Shown piece after piece: positions 8,067 through 18,683 of a DNA stretch of 64,000 nucleotides (its first letter is position 1; the number at the start of each line of letters is the position of its first letter). The notes under the pieces were generated by a model. It was given only the letters and a program-made list of their open reading frames with translations. It was not told the origin of the DNA and did no database searches. A program made the position numbers and the translations under genes. Where the stretch lies: contig NZ_LR733979.1 of the NCBI RefSeq assembly GCF_902506605.1, positions 383,468-447,467 of the forward strand. The letters are read 5' to 3'. The stretch comes from Sphingomonas sp. AX6 (GTDB lineage Bacteria > Pseudomonadota > Alphaproteobacteria > Sphingomonadales > Sphingomonadaceae).

Positions 8067-8441
8067 TCACTTGCAGGGGTAGCGGCGCCTCATCATCTCG
8101 TAGAACGCCGCCTTGGTGCTGACGCTGCGCCGGGCGGGCGGAATGCCTTCGAACTCGGCGAGCAGTTCCTTGCTCCCCAATTTGCCCTTGCCCTTGGGCG
8201 GCGGGCAACTGTGCGGCGCTTTGCCCGCAATGCGCGCGCCTTCGATGTCGCGGCGATAATCGGCCGCCACCGTCATCATGTGGTTTCGCAGCAATTTCAG
8301 GTCGGACGAGCCGAGCGCCATCACCCCCTTTGCCTTCAGCGCATTCGCCTTGGTCAGGAATTGATCCACGGTCATCGATTGCGCCGATGCGGCAGCGGGT
8401 AACAGGGCCATCAGAGCGGCACCAAGCAGGAGCGATTTCAT
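8067..8441 (-). CDS. Small exported protein, possibly Rap1a/Tai-like
   Basis: 124 residues with a clear signal peptide (MKSLLLGAALMALLPAAASA, cleavage near residue 20). The mature part begins QSMTVDQFL and has two cysteines, one in HSCPPPKGK and one at the C-terminus in RRRYPC. That spacing, with a Cys-Pro start and a terminal Y/F-P-C, resembles the Rap1a/Tai immunity-protein domain, but the similarity is weak and judged by eye. No effector gene lies nearby. The ATG at 8441 is preferred because it starts the signal peptide; the frame extends upstream. It lies downstream of ftsH on the same strand, beyond a terminator. Confidence 0.65.
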   Translation of the reverse strand: MKSLLLGAALMALLPAAASAQSMTVDQFLTKANALKAKGVMALGSSDLKLLRNHMMTVAADYRRDIEGARIAGKAPHSCPPPKGKGKLGSKELLAEFEGIPPARRSVSTKAAFYEMMRRRYPCK

Positions 8442-8481
8442 GGTCGCGATGCTTGCCGCAAAATGTGGTGCGAGCAAGCCC

Positions 8482-8520
8482 AAAGAAAAGCCGCCCCGCA
8501 TCGGTGGCGGAACGGCTTTA
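8482..8520 (-). terminator. Rho-independent terminator downstream of ftsH
   Basis: On the minus strand AAAGCCG, inner CCGCC, a loop and then GGCGGCTTTTCTTTGG form a hairpin with a short T-rich tail, 24 bases after the ftsH stop. It separates ftsH from the small exported protein gene. Confidence 0.7.
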
Positions 8521-8543
8521 GAACAGTGCGTGCAGCGTGCCGT

Positions 8544-10523
<1,980 letters not shown>

Positions 10524-10606
10524 CGAATCCGGATACCTTCTCGTACGCCGATCAAGATAGGCGAGCGCAGGTTAATGGCAATGGAACGGGCGATGAATTC
10601 GGGCAA

Positions 10607-11614
10607 TCAGTGTGATCGCCGCGGTGGTGCCGGCCCGAAATGCCAGATCAGGGCCTTGGGCGTCACCTTGATTCCGGCCTGCGTCGCCGCATTACCCTGT
10701 TCGAGCGCATCGAGCAGCGGTTCGATGTTGGTTGCGGGAGTGAATGCGGGCGAATCGATGCCTTCTTCGACGCGCACCCGTTCGATCGCTCGACGCGCCA
10801 TCAGTCGGCGGACGCCGCGCGGCAGCCCGGCTGTGTCGAAGTCGCGCGGCGCAACTTTGCGGGTTTCGACCAGCCAGTCGGCGATCGCGTTCAGATCGCG
10901 CTCAGCCTCTGCCAGATGCGATGCCGAGCGCGCCAGCGCCGCAGCGGGCAATTCTGGAGTCGCGGCCAGAAGCGTGCGGAAATGCGCGCGATCGAATCGT
11001 GGATCGAGGTTGGAGGGATCGTCGACATGGGGGATACCGCCCGCCGCGGCCACCGCCAGCAACTCCGCGCGGCGCCAAAACAACAGCGGACGCACGATCG
11101 GCACGCGGTTCGGCGCGGCGTTGCGTGCGCGCACGCCAGACAGCCCTGCGAGCCCCGATCCGCGCGCGGCGCGCATCAGGAAGGTCTCGGCCTGATCGTC
11201 GGCATGATGGCCGGTGACGATCGCGAGGGCATTGGCGGTTCGCGCCCAGTCATCAAGCAACGCATAACGCTGGCTGCGTGCCCAGTCGTGTAGATTGGAA
11301 GCGGCGGGTAGGGTTTCGCGAACGGTCAGAATGTCATGCGGGGTTCCCGCTGGCGCGCACCACTCGGCAACCATTGCGGCTTCGTCGGCTGCTTCGGCGC
11401 GCAGGCCGTGATCGACGGTGGCTGCGATTGCCGCGCCGGGGAAGGCGGCGGCGGCCAGCGCCAACATCGCCATGCTGTCGGGTCCGCCGGAGACGGCGAG
11501 CGCGAGCGGTGCGGCAGCGGAAGGATCGCGATCCAGCAACGCGCGGCAATCGTCTCGGAACCGGGCGATCAGGGGATCAGGCAGCACGCGGCAACTCTGT
11601 TGTGATGTGGGCAC
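10607..11614 (-). CDS. tilS: tRNA(Ile)-lysidine synthetase TilS
   Basis: Adds lysine to C34 of tRNA-Ile(CAU), changing both its decoding and its charging. It is an N-type ATP pyrophosphatase with the PP-loop SGGPDS (42-47), then VDHGLRAEA, GHHADDQAETFLMRAARGSG and the zinc-free core HVDDPSNLDPRFDRAHFR. At 335 residues it lacks the long C-terminal domains of the E. coli enzyme, as in many alphaproteobacteria. The start is a GTG at 11614 with AAAGG seven bases upstream. It follows cpoB with a 54-bp gap and precedes ftsH. Confidence 0.94.
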   Translation of the reverse strand: MPTSQQSCRVLPDPLIARFRDDCRALLDRDPSAAAPLALAVSGGPDSMAMLALAAAAFPGAAIAATVDHGLRAEAADEAAMVAEWCAPAGTPHDILTVRETLPAASNLHDWARSQRYALLDDWARTANALAIVTGHHADDQAETFLMRAARGSGLAGLSGVRARNAAPNRVPIVRPLLFWRRAELLAVAAAGGIPHVDDPSNLDPRFDRAHFRTLLAATPELPAAALARSASHLAEAERDLNAIADWLVETRKVAPRDFDTAGLPRGVRRLMARRAIERVRVEEGIDSPAFTPATNIEPLLDALEQGNAATQAGIKVTPKALIWHFGPAPPRRSH

Positions 11615-11668
11615 CGGCCTTTTTCCCGGTGCCCAGCCTGAGCGCAGAGCCCTCGGCCCGGCCTGTTC

Positions 11669-12574
11669 CTAGCTGCACCGCGCCGCAGTACGACCGCGGG
11701 TGATGTCGGCCTTCATGCTTCCCGAAATCCGCGTCGGATAGACTTCCTCCAGCTCGGCATAAACGTCGCACGCTTCGGACGGTTTCTTCAACTGGACCAG
11801 CGCTTGCGCCAGATAGAACAGGCTGTCCGCCGCGCGCTCGCCATCGGGCATCTTCTTGTAATTGTCGTAGAAGGCGATCGACGCCAGGCTCGGCTTGCCG
11901 TCGTCGAGATAGGACCGTCCGATCAGATTCTGGGCATAGCTGGCGCGGCGGTGCGTCGGGTTCTTGTCCACCACCTGTTTCAGTGCGGCCTGCGCTTCGG
12001 GGTAGAGCTGCGCCTGCCACAAACGGAATCCATAAGTGTATTGATCCTCGACCGCATCGCCGGTGTCGGGCTTTTGTACGGCGGCAATGGCTTCGCGGCG
12101 CGCGGGGCTGGCGGCAGTCGTCGCGGTCGATGCGGAAACGCGCGGCGGGTTGGCTGCGGCCGGGCCACCGCTACCGTTCGTCGTTGCGGCGGGCGCGCTG
12201 CCCATGCCGGACAGCTTTGCGTCGGTGGCGCGCTTATAGGCCTCGAACTGCTGTTCGAGCTGGCGGATGCGGTATTCGCCTTGCTCGATCTGGCCGGTGA
12301 TCGTCTGGAACTGGCTTTCGATCGCGCTGACCCGGCTTTCCAGATTGGAAATCGCGCCGGTCGCGGGCGAGCCCAGAATGTTGGTTTGCATCTGCGGCGC
12401 GGTGATGTCGGGCGTGACGATCTGTCCCGATCCGCCCGGAAACACCTTGCGCTGCACCGCGCGCATTTCGCGTTCCAGCCGGTCCACCCGGCCCTCGACC
12501 GCGCTCTGGGCGAGCGCGGGTGCGCTCCACGCCGAACCCGACGCCAATAGTGCAAGAGCCATGAAACTGCGCAT
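11669..12574 (-). CDS. cpoB: Tol-Pal system protein CpoB/YbgF
   Basis: Periplasmic protein (301 residues) that links Tol-Pal outer-membrane constriction to septal peptidoglycan synthesis. It has a signal peptide ending SAPALAQS, an N-terminal coiled coil (EGRVDRLEREMRAVQRKV; ESRVSAIESQFQTITGQIEQ), a low-complexity Ala/Thr/Pro linker, then C-terminal TPR repeats starting DQYTYGFRLWQAQLYPEAQA and continuing to LVQLKKPSEACDVYAELEEV. The ATG at 12574 has a GGGG ribosome-binding run; a GTG two codons upstream is the alternative. tolQRAB-pal are not in the window. Neighbours are rodZ upstream and tilS downstream. Confidence 0.92.
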   Translation of the reverse strand: MRSFMALALLASGSAWSAPALAQSAVEGRVDRLEREMRAVQRKVFPGGSGQIVTPDITAPQMQTNILGSPATGAISNLESRVSAIESQFQTITGQIEQGEYRIRQLEQQFEAYKRATDAKLSGMGSAPAATTNGSGGPAAANPPRVSASTATTAASPARREAIAAVQKPDTGDAVEDQYTYGFRLWQAQLYPEAQAALKQVVDKNPTHRRASYAQNLIGRSYLDDGKPSLASIAFYDNYKKMPDGERAADSLFYLAQALVQLKKPSEACDVYAELEEVYPTRISGSMKADITRGRTAARCS

Positions 12575-12667
12575 CGACACCCCCCAGGTGCTGGTTGTTC
12601 GTGAAAGCGGCTATAACTGACAGATGCCAGCTTTCGCCAGCATTAAGCAGATGATGACGTCAGGGCG

Positions 12668-13477
12668 TCAGCCGGGATCGGATGCGGATGTCGCAACCCC
12701 AGGGCTGGCACCAGCGCCCCGCGCCTGAAGCGTCGCGGCACTCACGCCGACATTCTGGATCGCCTGACGCCCATCGCCGAGCGGCGGCACCACCGATCCA
12801 TTCACGCGTACCTCGATCTGGTCGGCGCGACCGGTGTTGATCATCGGATTGTTGGCGGTCGCAGGCACATCATATTGTTCGCCTGCTTCCATCGTCTTCA
12901 TCAGCAATGTCGTCCCTGCCGAATCATAGACACGGACCCACACTTCGTCGGTGGCGGTCAGCGTAACCTGACCCCCGGTCGCGGCGGGGGCTGCGGTGGC
13001 GACGGGGGCGGGCGTGGCCTCGCTTTGCGCGACTTCGGGGGTGGGCGGCGCGTCGCTGGTGCGGAACAGGTCGGTGCCATAGAAAATGCCGACCGCGATC
13101 AGCAGCAGCACCGCGACGACTACGCCGCCAACCACCACGCCGGGCGCGGGCATTCGGCGCGGATCGCTCGCTTCGTAGATTTCGCGCACCGGTCGCGAAT
13201 AGGTCTGGCTAAGCTCACCGCGCAGATCGCGGCCCAGCTCTACGGTATCGACGCCGACGGTGCGGGCGTAAGCCTTGGCGAAGCCCATCGCATAGGTCGT
13301 GGCGGGCAACGCATTGTAATCGCCGGTCTCGATCGCGGCCAAATGACGCTGGGGGATGCGGGTGCGCTGGGCGATTTCGCTCAGGTCGAGGCCTTGGGCC
13401 TCTCGCGCGTCGCGCAGGCGTTCGCCAACGGTGCGCGGACCTTGCGGCGCGGTGTCGGCGAGTTCGCCCTGTTCCAT
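12668..13477 (-). CDS. rodZ: RodZ-like helix-turn-helix membrane protein (DUF4115)
   Basis: Cytoskeletal shape protein of 269 residues. An N-terminal Cro/C1-type helix-turn-helix (about 15-75: VGERLRDAREAQGLDLSEIA, then IPQRHLAAIETGDYNALP) is followed by a basic patch, one membrane helix (about 113-135: VVVGGVVVAVLLLIAVGIFY), an Ala/Pro/Thr linker and a DUF4115 periplasmic domain (about 165-245, with VTLTATDEVWVRVYDSAGTT). RodZ anchors MreB to the membrane. It lies between ptsP and cpoB on the same strand. Confidence 0.9.
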   Translation of the reverse strand: MEQGELADTAPQGPRTVGERLRDAREAQGLDLSEIAQRTRIPQRHLAAIETGDYNALPATTYAMGFAKAYARTVGVDTVELGRDLRGELSQTYSRPVREIYEASDPRRMPAPGVVVGGVVVAVLLLIAVGIFYGTDLFRTSDAPPTPEVAQSEATPAPVATAAPAATGGQVTLTATDEVWVRVYDSAGTTLLMKTMEAGEQYDVPATANNPMINTGRADQIEVRVNGSVVPPLGDGRQAIQNVGVSAATLQARGAGASPGVATSASDPG

Positions 13478-13579
13478 GAATGTCTCCCACCCGGGGTGTG
13501 CGACCAGATGCCCCGATTGTGCGGTGTCTCTTAGCAGCCAGGCGCTGTCAACGCGAGCCCAAGTCGCCTCGTCGTCCGA

Positions 13580-15862
13580 TCAAGCCAGTTCGACGCCATT
13601 GTCCTGAGCCCAGGCGGTCAGCGCCGCGCGCATATCGGCAGGCGGCGTGTCGAGCAGCGCGTGAAGCGCGGGTTTCAGCGCGGCGCGGTCGAGGCTGCGG
13701 ACCATCGCCTTGATCGGGCCGATCGCGGCAGGCGTGATCGACAGCCGGTCGATGCCGAGCGCAATCAGCGTCATCGCCTCGAGCGGACGCCCGCCCATTT
13801 CGCCGCACACCGCGATCGGCACGCCCGCTTCGTGGCATTCACGCGACACTCGGCGCAGGAAGCGCAGGATGGATGGGCTTAGCCAATCATAGCGCAACGC
13901 GAGCTTGGGGTGCGCGCGGTCGGCGGCAAACAGGAACTGGGTCAGGTCGTTGGTCCCGACCGACAGGAAATCGATCTTGGGTAGCAATATGTCGAGCACC
14001 TCGGCCAAGGCCGGCACTTCCAGCATCGCACCGAAACGGATTTCGTTGGGCACTTTTTTCCCGCGTGCGATCAGCCATTCGCGCTGTGCATCGAAAATCG
14101 CCTTGGCCTCGTCGAATTCCCACGGTTCGGACACCATGGGGAACATGACGTTGAGCGTGCGTCCGGCGGCGGCCTCCAGCAATGCGCGCGCCTGCGCCTT
14201 CATCAACCCACCGCGATCGAGCGCCAGGCGCAGCGCGCGCCAGCCCATCGCCGGATTTTCCTCCTCCCCGCCTTCGTCATGGTCGAGATAAGGGAGTGCC
14301 TTGTCGCCGCCGATATCGACGGTGCGGAAGATCACCGGGCGGTGCTCGCCCGCTGCGTCCAGCACATCCTTGTATAAACGCTGCTGACGCTCGCGCTGGG
14401 GCAGCGTGGCCGACACCAGAAACTGGAATTCGGTGCGGAACAGGCCGATGCCGTCGGCACCCGTCAGGTCGAGCGCGGCGACATCGTCGCGCAATCCGGC
14501 ATTGACCATCAGCGTCACGCGGTGGCCGTCGGTGGTCACGGGCGGCTCGCTTTTGAGCGCTGCAAATGCCGCGCGCCGCCTCTGGCTGATCTCGAGCTTC
14601 GCCTCGAATGCCTCGTCCATCGCGGGCGTGGGGCGGACGACGACGTTTTCGCTATTCACGTCGAGCAGCAGCCGGTCGCCCTCGGCGATCAGGCGGCGGA
14701 CCTCGCGGACGCGGCCCAGCACCGGCACGCCCATCGCGCGGGCGACGATGGTAACGTGCGCGGTTAGCGACCCTTCCTCCAGGATCACACCCTTCAGACG
14801 GCGGCGATCATATTCGAGCAGCTCGGCCGGACCCAGGTTGCGCGCGATCAGGATCGTGTCCTGCCTCAACCCCATTTGCGCCGCGGTGCCCATCTGGCCC
14901 GATACGGTGCGGAGCAACCGGTTGGAGAGATCCTCCAGATCGTGCATCCGGTCGGCAAGCAAGGGGTCGGCGATTTCGCGCATCCGCATCCGCGTGCGTT
15001 GCTGGACGCGCTCGATCGCGGCTTCGGCGGTCAGGCCTGAATCGATCGCCTCGTTGATTCGCCGCGACCAACCCTCATCATAGGCGAACATCTTGTAGGT
15101 CGCGAGAACCTCTTCATGCTCGCCCGCCGCGCCGAATTCGGCCTGGCTGGTCATCCGGTCGATCTGTTCGCGCATCTTGTCGAACGCGGCATAGACGCGG
15201 TGGCGCTCGGCTTCAGTATCCTCGGCCACCGTGTGTTCGATGGTGATGCGCGGCTGGTGGAACACGGCGAACCCTGCCGCCATGCCGTCAACCAGCTTGA
15301 AACCGGGCACGCGCACCGGTGCGGTCGATTGCGGTTTGGCCTGGCCGCCGCCTTCGTGCCCGTCGATCAGCCCGGCATTGGCGATCAGTTCGGACAGCAC
15401 CATCGCAACGGTCTGAAGCGCTTCGATCTCGACATCGTCATATTTGCGCGATTCGGCATGCTGGACCGCCAGCACGCCCACCGCGCGCTCGCGCCGGATG
15501 ATCGGGACGCCGGCAAAGCTGTGAAAGCGTTCTTCGCCGGTTTCCGGCCGATAGGCGAAGTCGGGATGCGCGGCAGCTTCGTCCAGATTGAGCGTTTCGA
15601 TATTGCCCGCGATGGTGCCGACCAGCCCTTCGCCGACCGCCAGCTTGGTGACGTGAACCGCCGCCTCGTCCAGTCCGCGCGTCGCGAACAGTTCCAGCAC
15701 GCCTTCGCGAAGCAGATAGATCGAGCAAACCTCGCTATCCAGCGCCTCGCCGATGATCCCGACGACGCCGTTCAGCTTGGCCTGCGCATTGGTCCTGGCC
15801 GCCATCACATCGTGCAGGCGGGTCAGGATTTCGCGTGCAGAGGCAACGGCGGTCGTGGGCAT
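13580..15862 (-). CDS. ptsP: Phosphoenolpyruvate-protein phosphotransferase PtsP (EI-Ntr)
   Basis: Enzyme I of the nitrogen-related phosphotransferase system; it takes phosphate from PEP and passes it to NPr. The 760 residues comprise a GAF domain (about 15-165), the PEP-utiliser N-domain (about 185-310), the phosphohistidine domain with EEGSLTAHVTIVARAMG (active His369) and the PEP-binding barrel (about 430-720) with GIGLFRTEFQFL, FRTVDIGGDKALPYL and the C-terminal SVGTNDLTQF and GEMGGRP. The usual SH before the active residue is AH here. NPr and EIIA-Ntr genes are not in the window. rodZ follows on the same strand. Confidence 0.95.
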   Translation of the reverse strand: MPTTAVASAREILTRLHDVMAARTNAQAKLNGVVGIIGEALDSEVCSIYLLREGVLELFATRGLDEAAVHVTKLAVGEGLVGTIAGNIETLNLDEAAAHPDFAYRPETGEERFHSFAGVPIIRRERAVGVLAVQHAESRKYDDVEIEALQTVAMVLSELIANAGLIDGHEGGGQAKPQSTAPVRVPGFKLVDGMAAGFAVFHQPRITIEHTVAEDTEAERHRVYAAFDKMREQIDRMTSQAEFGAAGEHEEVLATYKMFAYDEGWSRRINEAIDSGLTAEAAIERVQQRTRMRMREIADPLLADRMHDLEDLSNRLLRTVSGQMGTAAQMGLRQDTILIARNLGPAELLEYDRRRLKGVILEEGSLTAHVTIVARAMGVPVLGRVREVRRLIAEGDRLLLDVNSENVVVRPTPAMDEAFEAKLEISQRRRAAFAALKSEPPVTTDGHRVTLMVNAGLRDDVAALDLTGADGIGLFRTEFQFLVSATLPQRERQQRLYKDVLDAAGEHRPVIFRTVDIGGDKALPYLDHDEGGEEENPAMGWRALRLALDRGGLMKAQARALLEAAAGRTLNVMFPMVSEPWEFDEAKAIFDAQREWLIARGKKVPNEIRFGAMLEVPALAEVLDILLPKIDFLSVGTNDLTQFLFAADRAHPKLALRYDWLSPSILRFLRRVSRECHEAGVPIAVCGEMGGRPLEAMTLIALGIDRLSITPAAIGPIKAMVRSLDRAALKPALHALLDTPPADMRAALTAWAQDNGVELA

Positions 15863-15938
15863 GCGCTTGGGCTAACAGAAAGGCGCGCTGGGCGGCAAGC
15901 GACGCATCGCTGCGCCGCGTGCAATTATTGCTTTAGCG

Positions 15939-16694
15939 TCAGGGTTCGGGGGTGCCCGGAACCTGCTGGACGATGGGGGTCGACGGGGCGAAGCGCACCG
16001 CGCCCGCCGGGGCGGGTGACGCTGCGCCGACCGCGACTGCGGGCGCACCGCCGGGTTGTTTTGCCTGCCACGCTGCCAGATCGACGCGATAGCGATTATA
16101 TTCGCCCCAGAAATCGGCAAAGGGCTGGTCGATCCGGGCAATGGCCGTGCGCGCGAAACCCTCGAACGCATCGGGCGCCACGGTTGCAACCTCGGCCAGC
16201 ACCGGTACTGCCGCTTCGCAGAAGCTGCGCTGGGCAGGGGGCTGCGCGAAATAATTATAGAGCCGTGTCATCGTATCGTCGAATCGGTCCTGCCAGTCGC
16301 CGCCGCCGCTGCGATATTCGCCCTCTAACGATTTGAACGCAGTCGCCAGCGCGGTCTTATGGGTCTGGAGCATCGCATTATACTGATCCGAGGACGCGCC
16401 GCCGCACTGAAGTGCAGCGACATTCAGTCCCGAACGCAAATGCCAGATGCTGGCCGGACCCGACAGGTTGCGATTGGGGGTGGCGAAGCTGCCATCGGGA
16501 AGCGGTGTCGGGATGGCGAGCCGCGCCGCAGAGCCACGGGGCGGTTTGGGCATGACGAGCGGCGCGGGCGGTGGTGGCGGGGTGACGGCGATGATCTCGA
16601 CCGGTTTCTGGGCGCAGCCCGCGAGCAGGCCGATGCCGACCAGCGCGGCCAGCGTGGACGCGCGAAGTGACCGCGATTGGTTGGACTGCTGCAT
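15939..16694 (-). CDS. Lipoprotein of unknown function, paralogue 1
   Basis: 251 residues with a lipoprotein signal (lipobox LLAGC, lipid cysteine about residue 27), a Pro-rich linker (VTPPPPPAPLVMPKPP), then a helical domain. The domain carries IWHLRSGLNVAALQCGG, EYRSGGGDWQDRFDD and RLYNYFAQPP followed by FCEAA. The next gene upstream (16826-17308) is a shorter paralogue with the same three blocks, so this is a tandem duplication. Conserved cysteines in CGG and FCEAA may form a disulfide. The C-terminus is a Pro/Ala-rich tail. I do not recognise the function. Confidence 0.8.
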   Translation of the reverse strand: MQQSNQSRSLRASTLAALVGIGLLAGCAQKPVEIIAVTPPPPPAPLVMPKPPRGSAARLAIPTPLPDGSFATPNRNLSGPASIWHLRSGLNVAALQCGGASSDQYNAMLQTHKTALATAFKSLEGEYRSGGGDWQDRFDDTMTRLYNYFAQPPAQRSFCEAAVPVLAEVATVAPDAFEGFARTAIARIDQPFADFWGEYNRYRVDLAAWQAKQPGGAPAVAVGAASPAPAGAVRFAPSTPIVQQVPGTPEP

Positions 16695-16725
16695 TGAAAT
16701 GCCCCCTTATACTCAAACAATCCGT

Positions 16726-16800
16726 GCTCCCGCGCAGGCGGGAGCCCAGAGTTACTGGTCGTTGCGCGTCGTTACCCTGGGCTCCCGCCTAAGCGGGAGC
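16726..16800. repeat. REP-like palindrome, family D
   Basis: Inverted repeat with arms 16726-16749 (GCTCCCGCGCAGGCGGGAGC CCAG) and 16777-16800, differing at one or two positions, around a 27-base loop. Each arm is itself a small hairpin. It sits between the two paralogous lipoprotein genes. Confidence 0.85.
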
Positions 16801-16825
16801 AGGGTGGCTAGAATATTCTGCGTCC

Positions 16826-17308
16826 TCATCGCCCCAATGCCCGATCGAGCGTCGCAAGCGACCGTACCGCATATCGCGGCAGGTCGCCGCGTTCCACGGT
16901 GGCGATTTCGACCAGGACCGGCCCAGCCGCGGCGCAAAAGGCGCGTTCGCCGCGCGGATGCGCGACATGGTTGTAAAGCTGGGTTTGGCGTTGGTCGAAC
17001 CGGACCTGCCAGTCGCCACCGCCGCGGCGATATTCGCGCTGCAACCGCGACTGCGCGCGCGCGAACGATCGGCTGTGAACCTTGAGCATCCTATTGTAGC
17101 GATCGGGTGCGTCGCCCCCGCATTTGAGTGCGGCGACGTTCAACATGCCGCGCAGATTCCACAGCGTCCCCGCCGCCGACAGCCCGGCATTGGGACCGGC
17201 ATAGATCGTCTCGTCCGGTCCCTGAGCCGTGAGCCGCTCGCGGCCAGAGCCGCAGGCGGTCAGCGCCGCGATCAAAGCGAGGGGGACTAGGAAGCGGCTT
17301 GATTTCAT
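16826..17308 (-). CDS. Lipoprotein of unknown function, paralogue 2
   Basis: 160 residues with a lipoprotein signal (MKSSRFLVPLALIAALTAC, lipid Cys at 19). The body repeats the blocks of its neighbour: TLWNLRGMLNVAALKCGG, EYRRGGGDWQVRFDQRQTQL, YNHVAHPRGE followed by AFCAAAGPVLVEIATV. It lacks the Pro-rich linker and tail of the longer copy. The cysteine pair in CGG and FCAAA is kept in both. It is transcribed toward the longer copy, with a palindromic repeat between them. Function unknown; outer-membrane or periplasmic location is inferred from the lipobox. Confidence 0.8.
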   Translation of the reverse strand: MKSSRFLVPLALIAALTACGSGRERLTAQGPDETIYAGPNAGLSAAGTLWNLRGMLNVAALKCGGDAPDRYNRMLKVHSRSFARAQSRLQREYRRGGGDWQVRFDQRQTQLYNHVAHPRGERAFCAAAGPVLVEIATVERGDLPRYAVRSLATLDRALGR

Positions 17309-17396
17309 TGCCCTTTAGTCACCCCTAGCTGGAAAACGCGCGACGGCCCTGCGACAGAGCGACCGGCTTTTGCGGTGCGCGTCACCCCATCACCGA

Positions 17397-17505
17397 CGTC
17401 ACCCCGGCCGAAGTGCCGGGGTCCACTATGCCGCTTGCACAGCATTCAACCTTAAAACGCGAACCCAGCCGCCCGGTGGACCCCGGCACTTGGGCCGGGG
17501 TGACG
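17397..17505. repeat. REP-like palindrome, family B copy 1
   Basis: Thirty-base arms 17397-17426 (starting CGTCACCCCGGCCGAAGTGC) and 17476-17505, inverted with one mismatch, around a 49-base loop. The second copy is at 23146-23253. The 237-bp gap 17309-17545 holds nothing else I can name; it is the upstream side of the lipoprotein pair and the downstream side of the nitronate monooxygenase gene. Confidence 0.9.
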
Positions 17506-17545
17506 GGTGGAGGATGCCGCGTGTCTCTCACCGTAACCCGATTGA

Positions 17546-18577
17546 TTACGCAGCCCGCTTCTCGAGCGCATGTGCCGCCTCGGCCATCAGCGTGGCGAGG
17601 ATATCGGCCAGCGGCTCTTCCTTCGTGACCATGCCGACCGACTGGCCCGCCATCACCGATCCGTTCTCGACATCGCCGTCGATCACTGCGCGGCGCAGCG
17701 CGCCTGCCCAATAATGTTCGATCTGGAGCTGGGCCTCCATCATCTCGACCTTGCCTTCGTCGAGCAAAGTGGCGACTTCGCGCTGCTTTGCGGTGAACAA
17801 TTCGCCCGCTGCGTTCTTCAACGCGCGCACCGGAATGACCGGAAGCCGCGGGTCGATCTGCACCGACGCGGTGGCATCACGGGCAGAGGCGCGGATGAAC
17901 GCCTTTTTGAAATTGGCGTGGGCGATGCTTTCGGTCGCGCAAACGAACCGCGTGCCAAGCTGCACGCCCGCCGCGCCCTGATCGAGATAGCCCGCAATTG
18001 CCTCTCCGCGCCCGATGCCGCCTGCGACGAACACCGGCACCTGTTCGGCGACTTCGGGCAGGATTTCCTGCGCCAGCACGCTGGTCGAAACCGGGCCGAT
18101 ATGGCCCCCCGCTTCCATCCCCTCGACCACCAGCGCATCGACGCCCGACCGGATCAGCTTCTTTGCCAGCGATAACGCAGGCGCGAAGCAGATGACCTTG
18201 GCGCCCGTCGCCTTGATCGCCTCGAGCGATCCCTTGGGCGGCAACCCGCCTGCCAGCACGACATGGCCGACCTTGTGCTTTCCGCACACCTCGATCAACG
18301 CGAACAAATCGGGGTGCATGGTGATCAGGTTCACGCCGAACGGCTTTGACGTCATGGCTTTCGTCGCGGCGATTTCGGCATCGAGCAGTTCGACCGTCAT
18401 CGCGCCGCACGCGATCACCCCAAATCCGCCTGCGTTCGACATCGCCGACACCAGATTGCGTTCGGACACCCAGGACATGGCCCCCGCCATGATCGCAACT
18501 TCAGAGCCGAGAAATTCGATGCCGCGTGCCATTCGGCGCTGAAGGCGTTCGGCGCCCACTGATGCTGTTTGGTTCAT
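17546..18577 (-). CDS. Nitronate monooxygenase / 2-nitropropane dioxygenase family
   Basis: FMN-dependent TIM-barrel enzyme of 343 residues. Family features are EVAIMAGAMSWVSERNLVSA near the N-terminus, GGFGVIACGAMT, then VVEGMEAGGHIGPVSTSVLA with the conserved GxEAGGHxG phosphate-binding motif, FVAGGIGRGEAIAGYLDQGA and GVQLGTRFVCATES. Members oxidise alkyl nitronates or act as related flavin enzymes; FabK-type enoyl reductases share the fold, so the substrate is uncertain. The ATG at 18577 is chosen because the longer frame overlaps the divergent gene starting at 18684. Confidence 0.88.
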   Translation of the reverse strand: MNQTASVGAERLQRRMARGIEFLGSEVAIMAGAMSWVSERNLVSAMSNAGGFGVIACGAMTVELLDAEIAATKAMTSKPFGVNLITMHPDLFALIEVCGKHKVGHVVLAGGLPPKGSLEAIKATGAKVICFAPALSLAKKLIRSGVDALVVEGMEAGGHIGPVSTSVLAQEILPEVAEQVPVFVAGGIGRGEAIAGYLDQGAAGVQLGTRFVCATESIAHANFKKAFIRASARDATASVQIDPRLPVIPVRALKNAAGELFTAKQREVATLLDEGKVEMMEAQLQIEHYWAGALRRAVIDGDVENGSVMAGQSVGMVTKEEPLADILATLMAEAAHALEKRAA

Positions 18578-18683
18578 GGCACCTCGCCTAGCCGCGAAAC
18601 GCTTGGCACGGCAAGCGCCGTTCCGGGGTTCGCACGCGCGGCTCATGAGGTTAGAAGCCGCTGCCAGTTCAGGGAGTATCGCC

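Noticed and set aside
6199..8208. 669-residue open frame on the minus strand across the DUF3667, cspA and small genes
   Set aside because: It is antisense to three genes with clear domains or signals; its translation is low-complexity (Arg, Gln, His-rich) with no motif. Long antisense frames are expected at this GC content.
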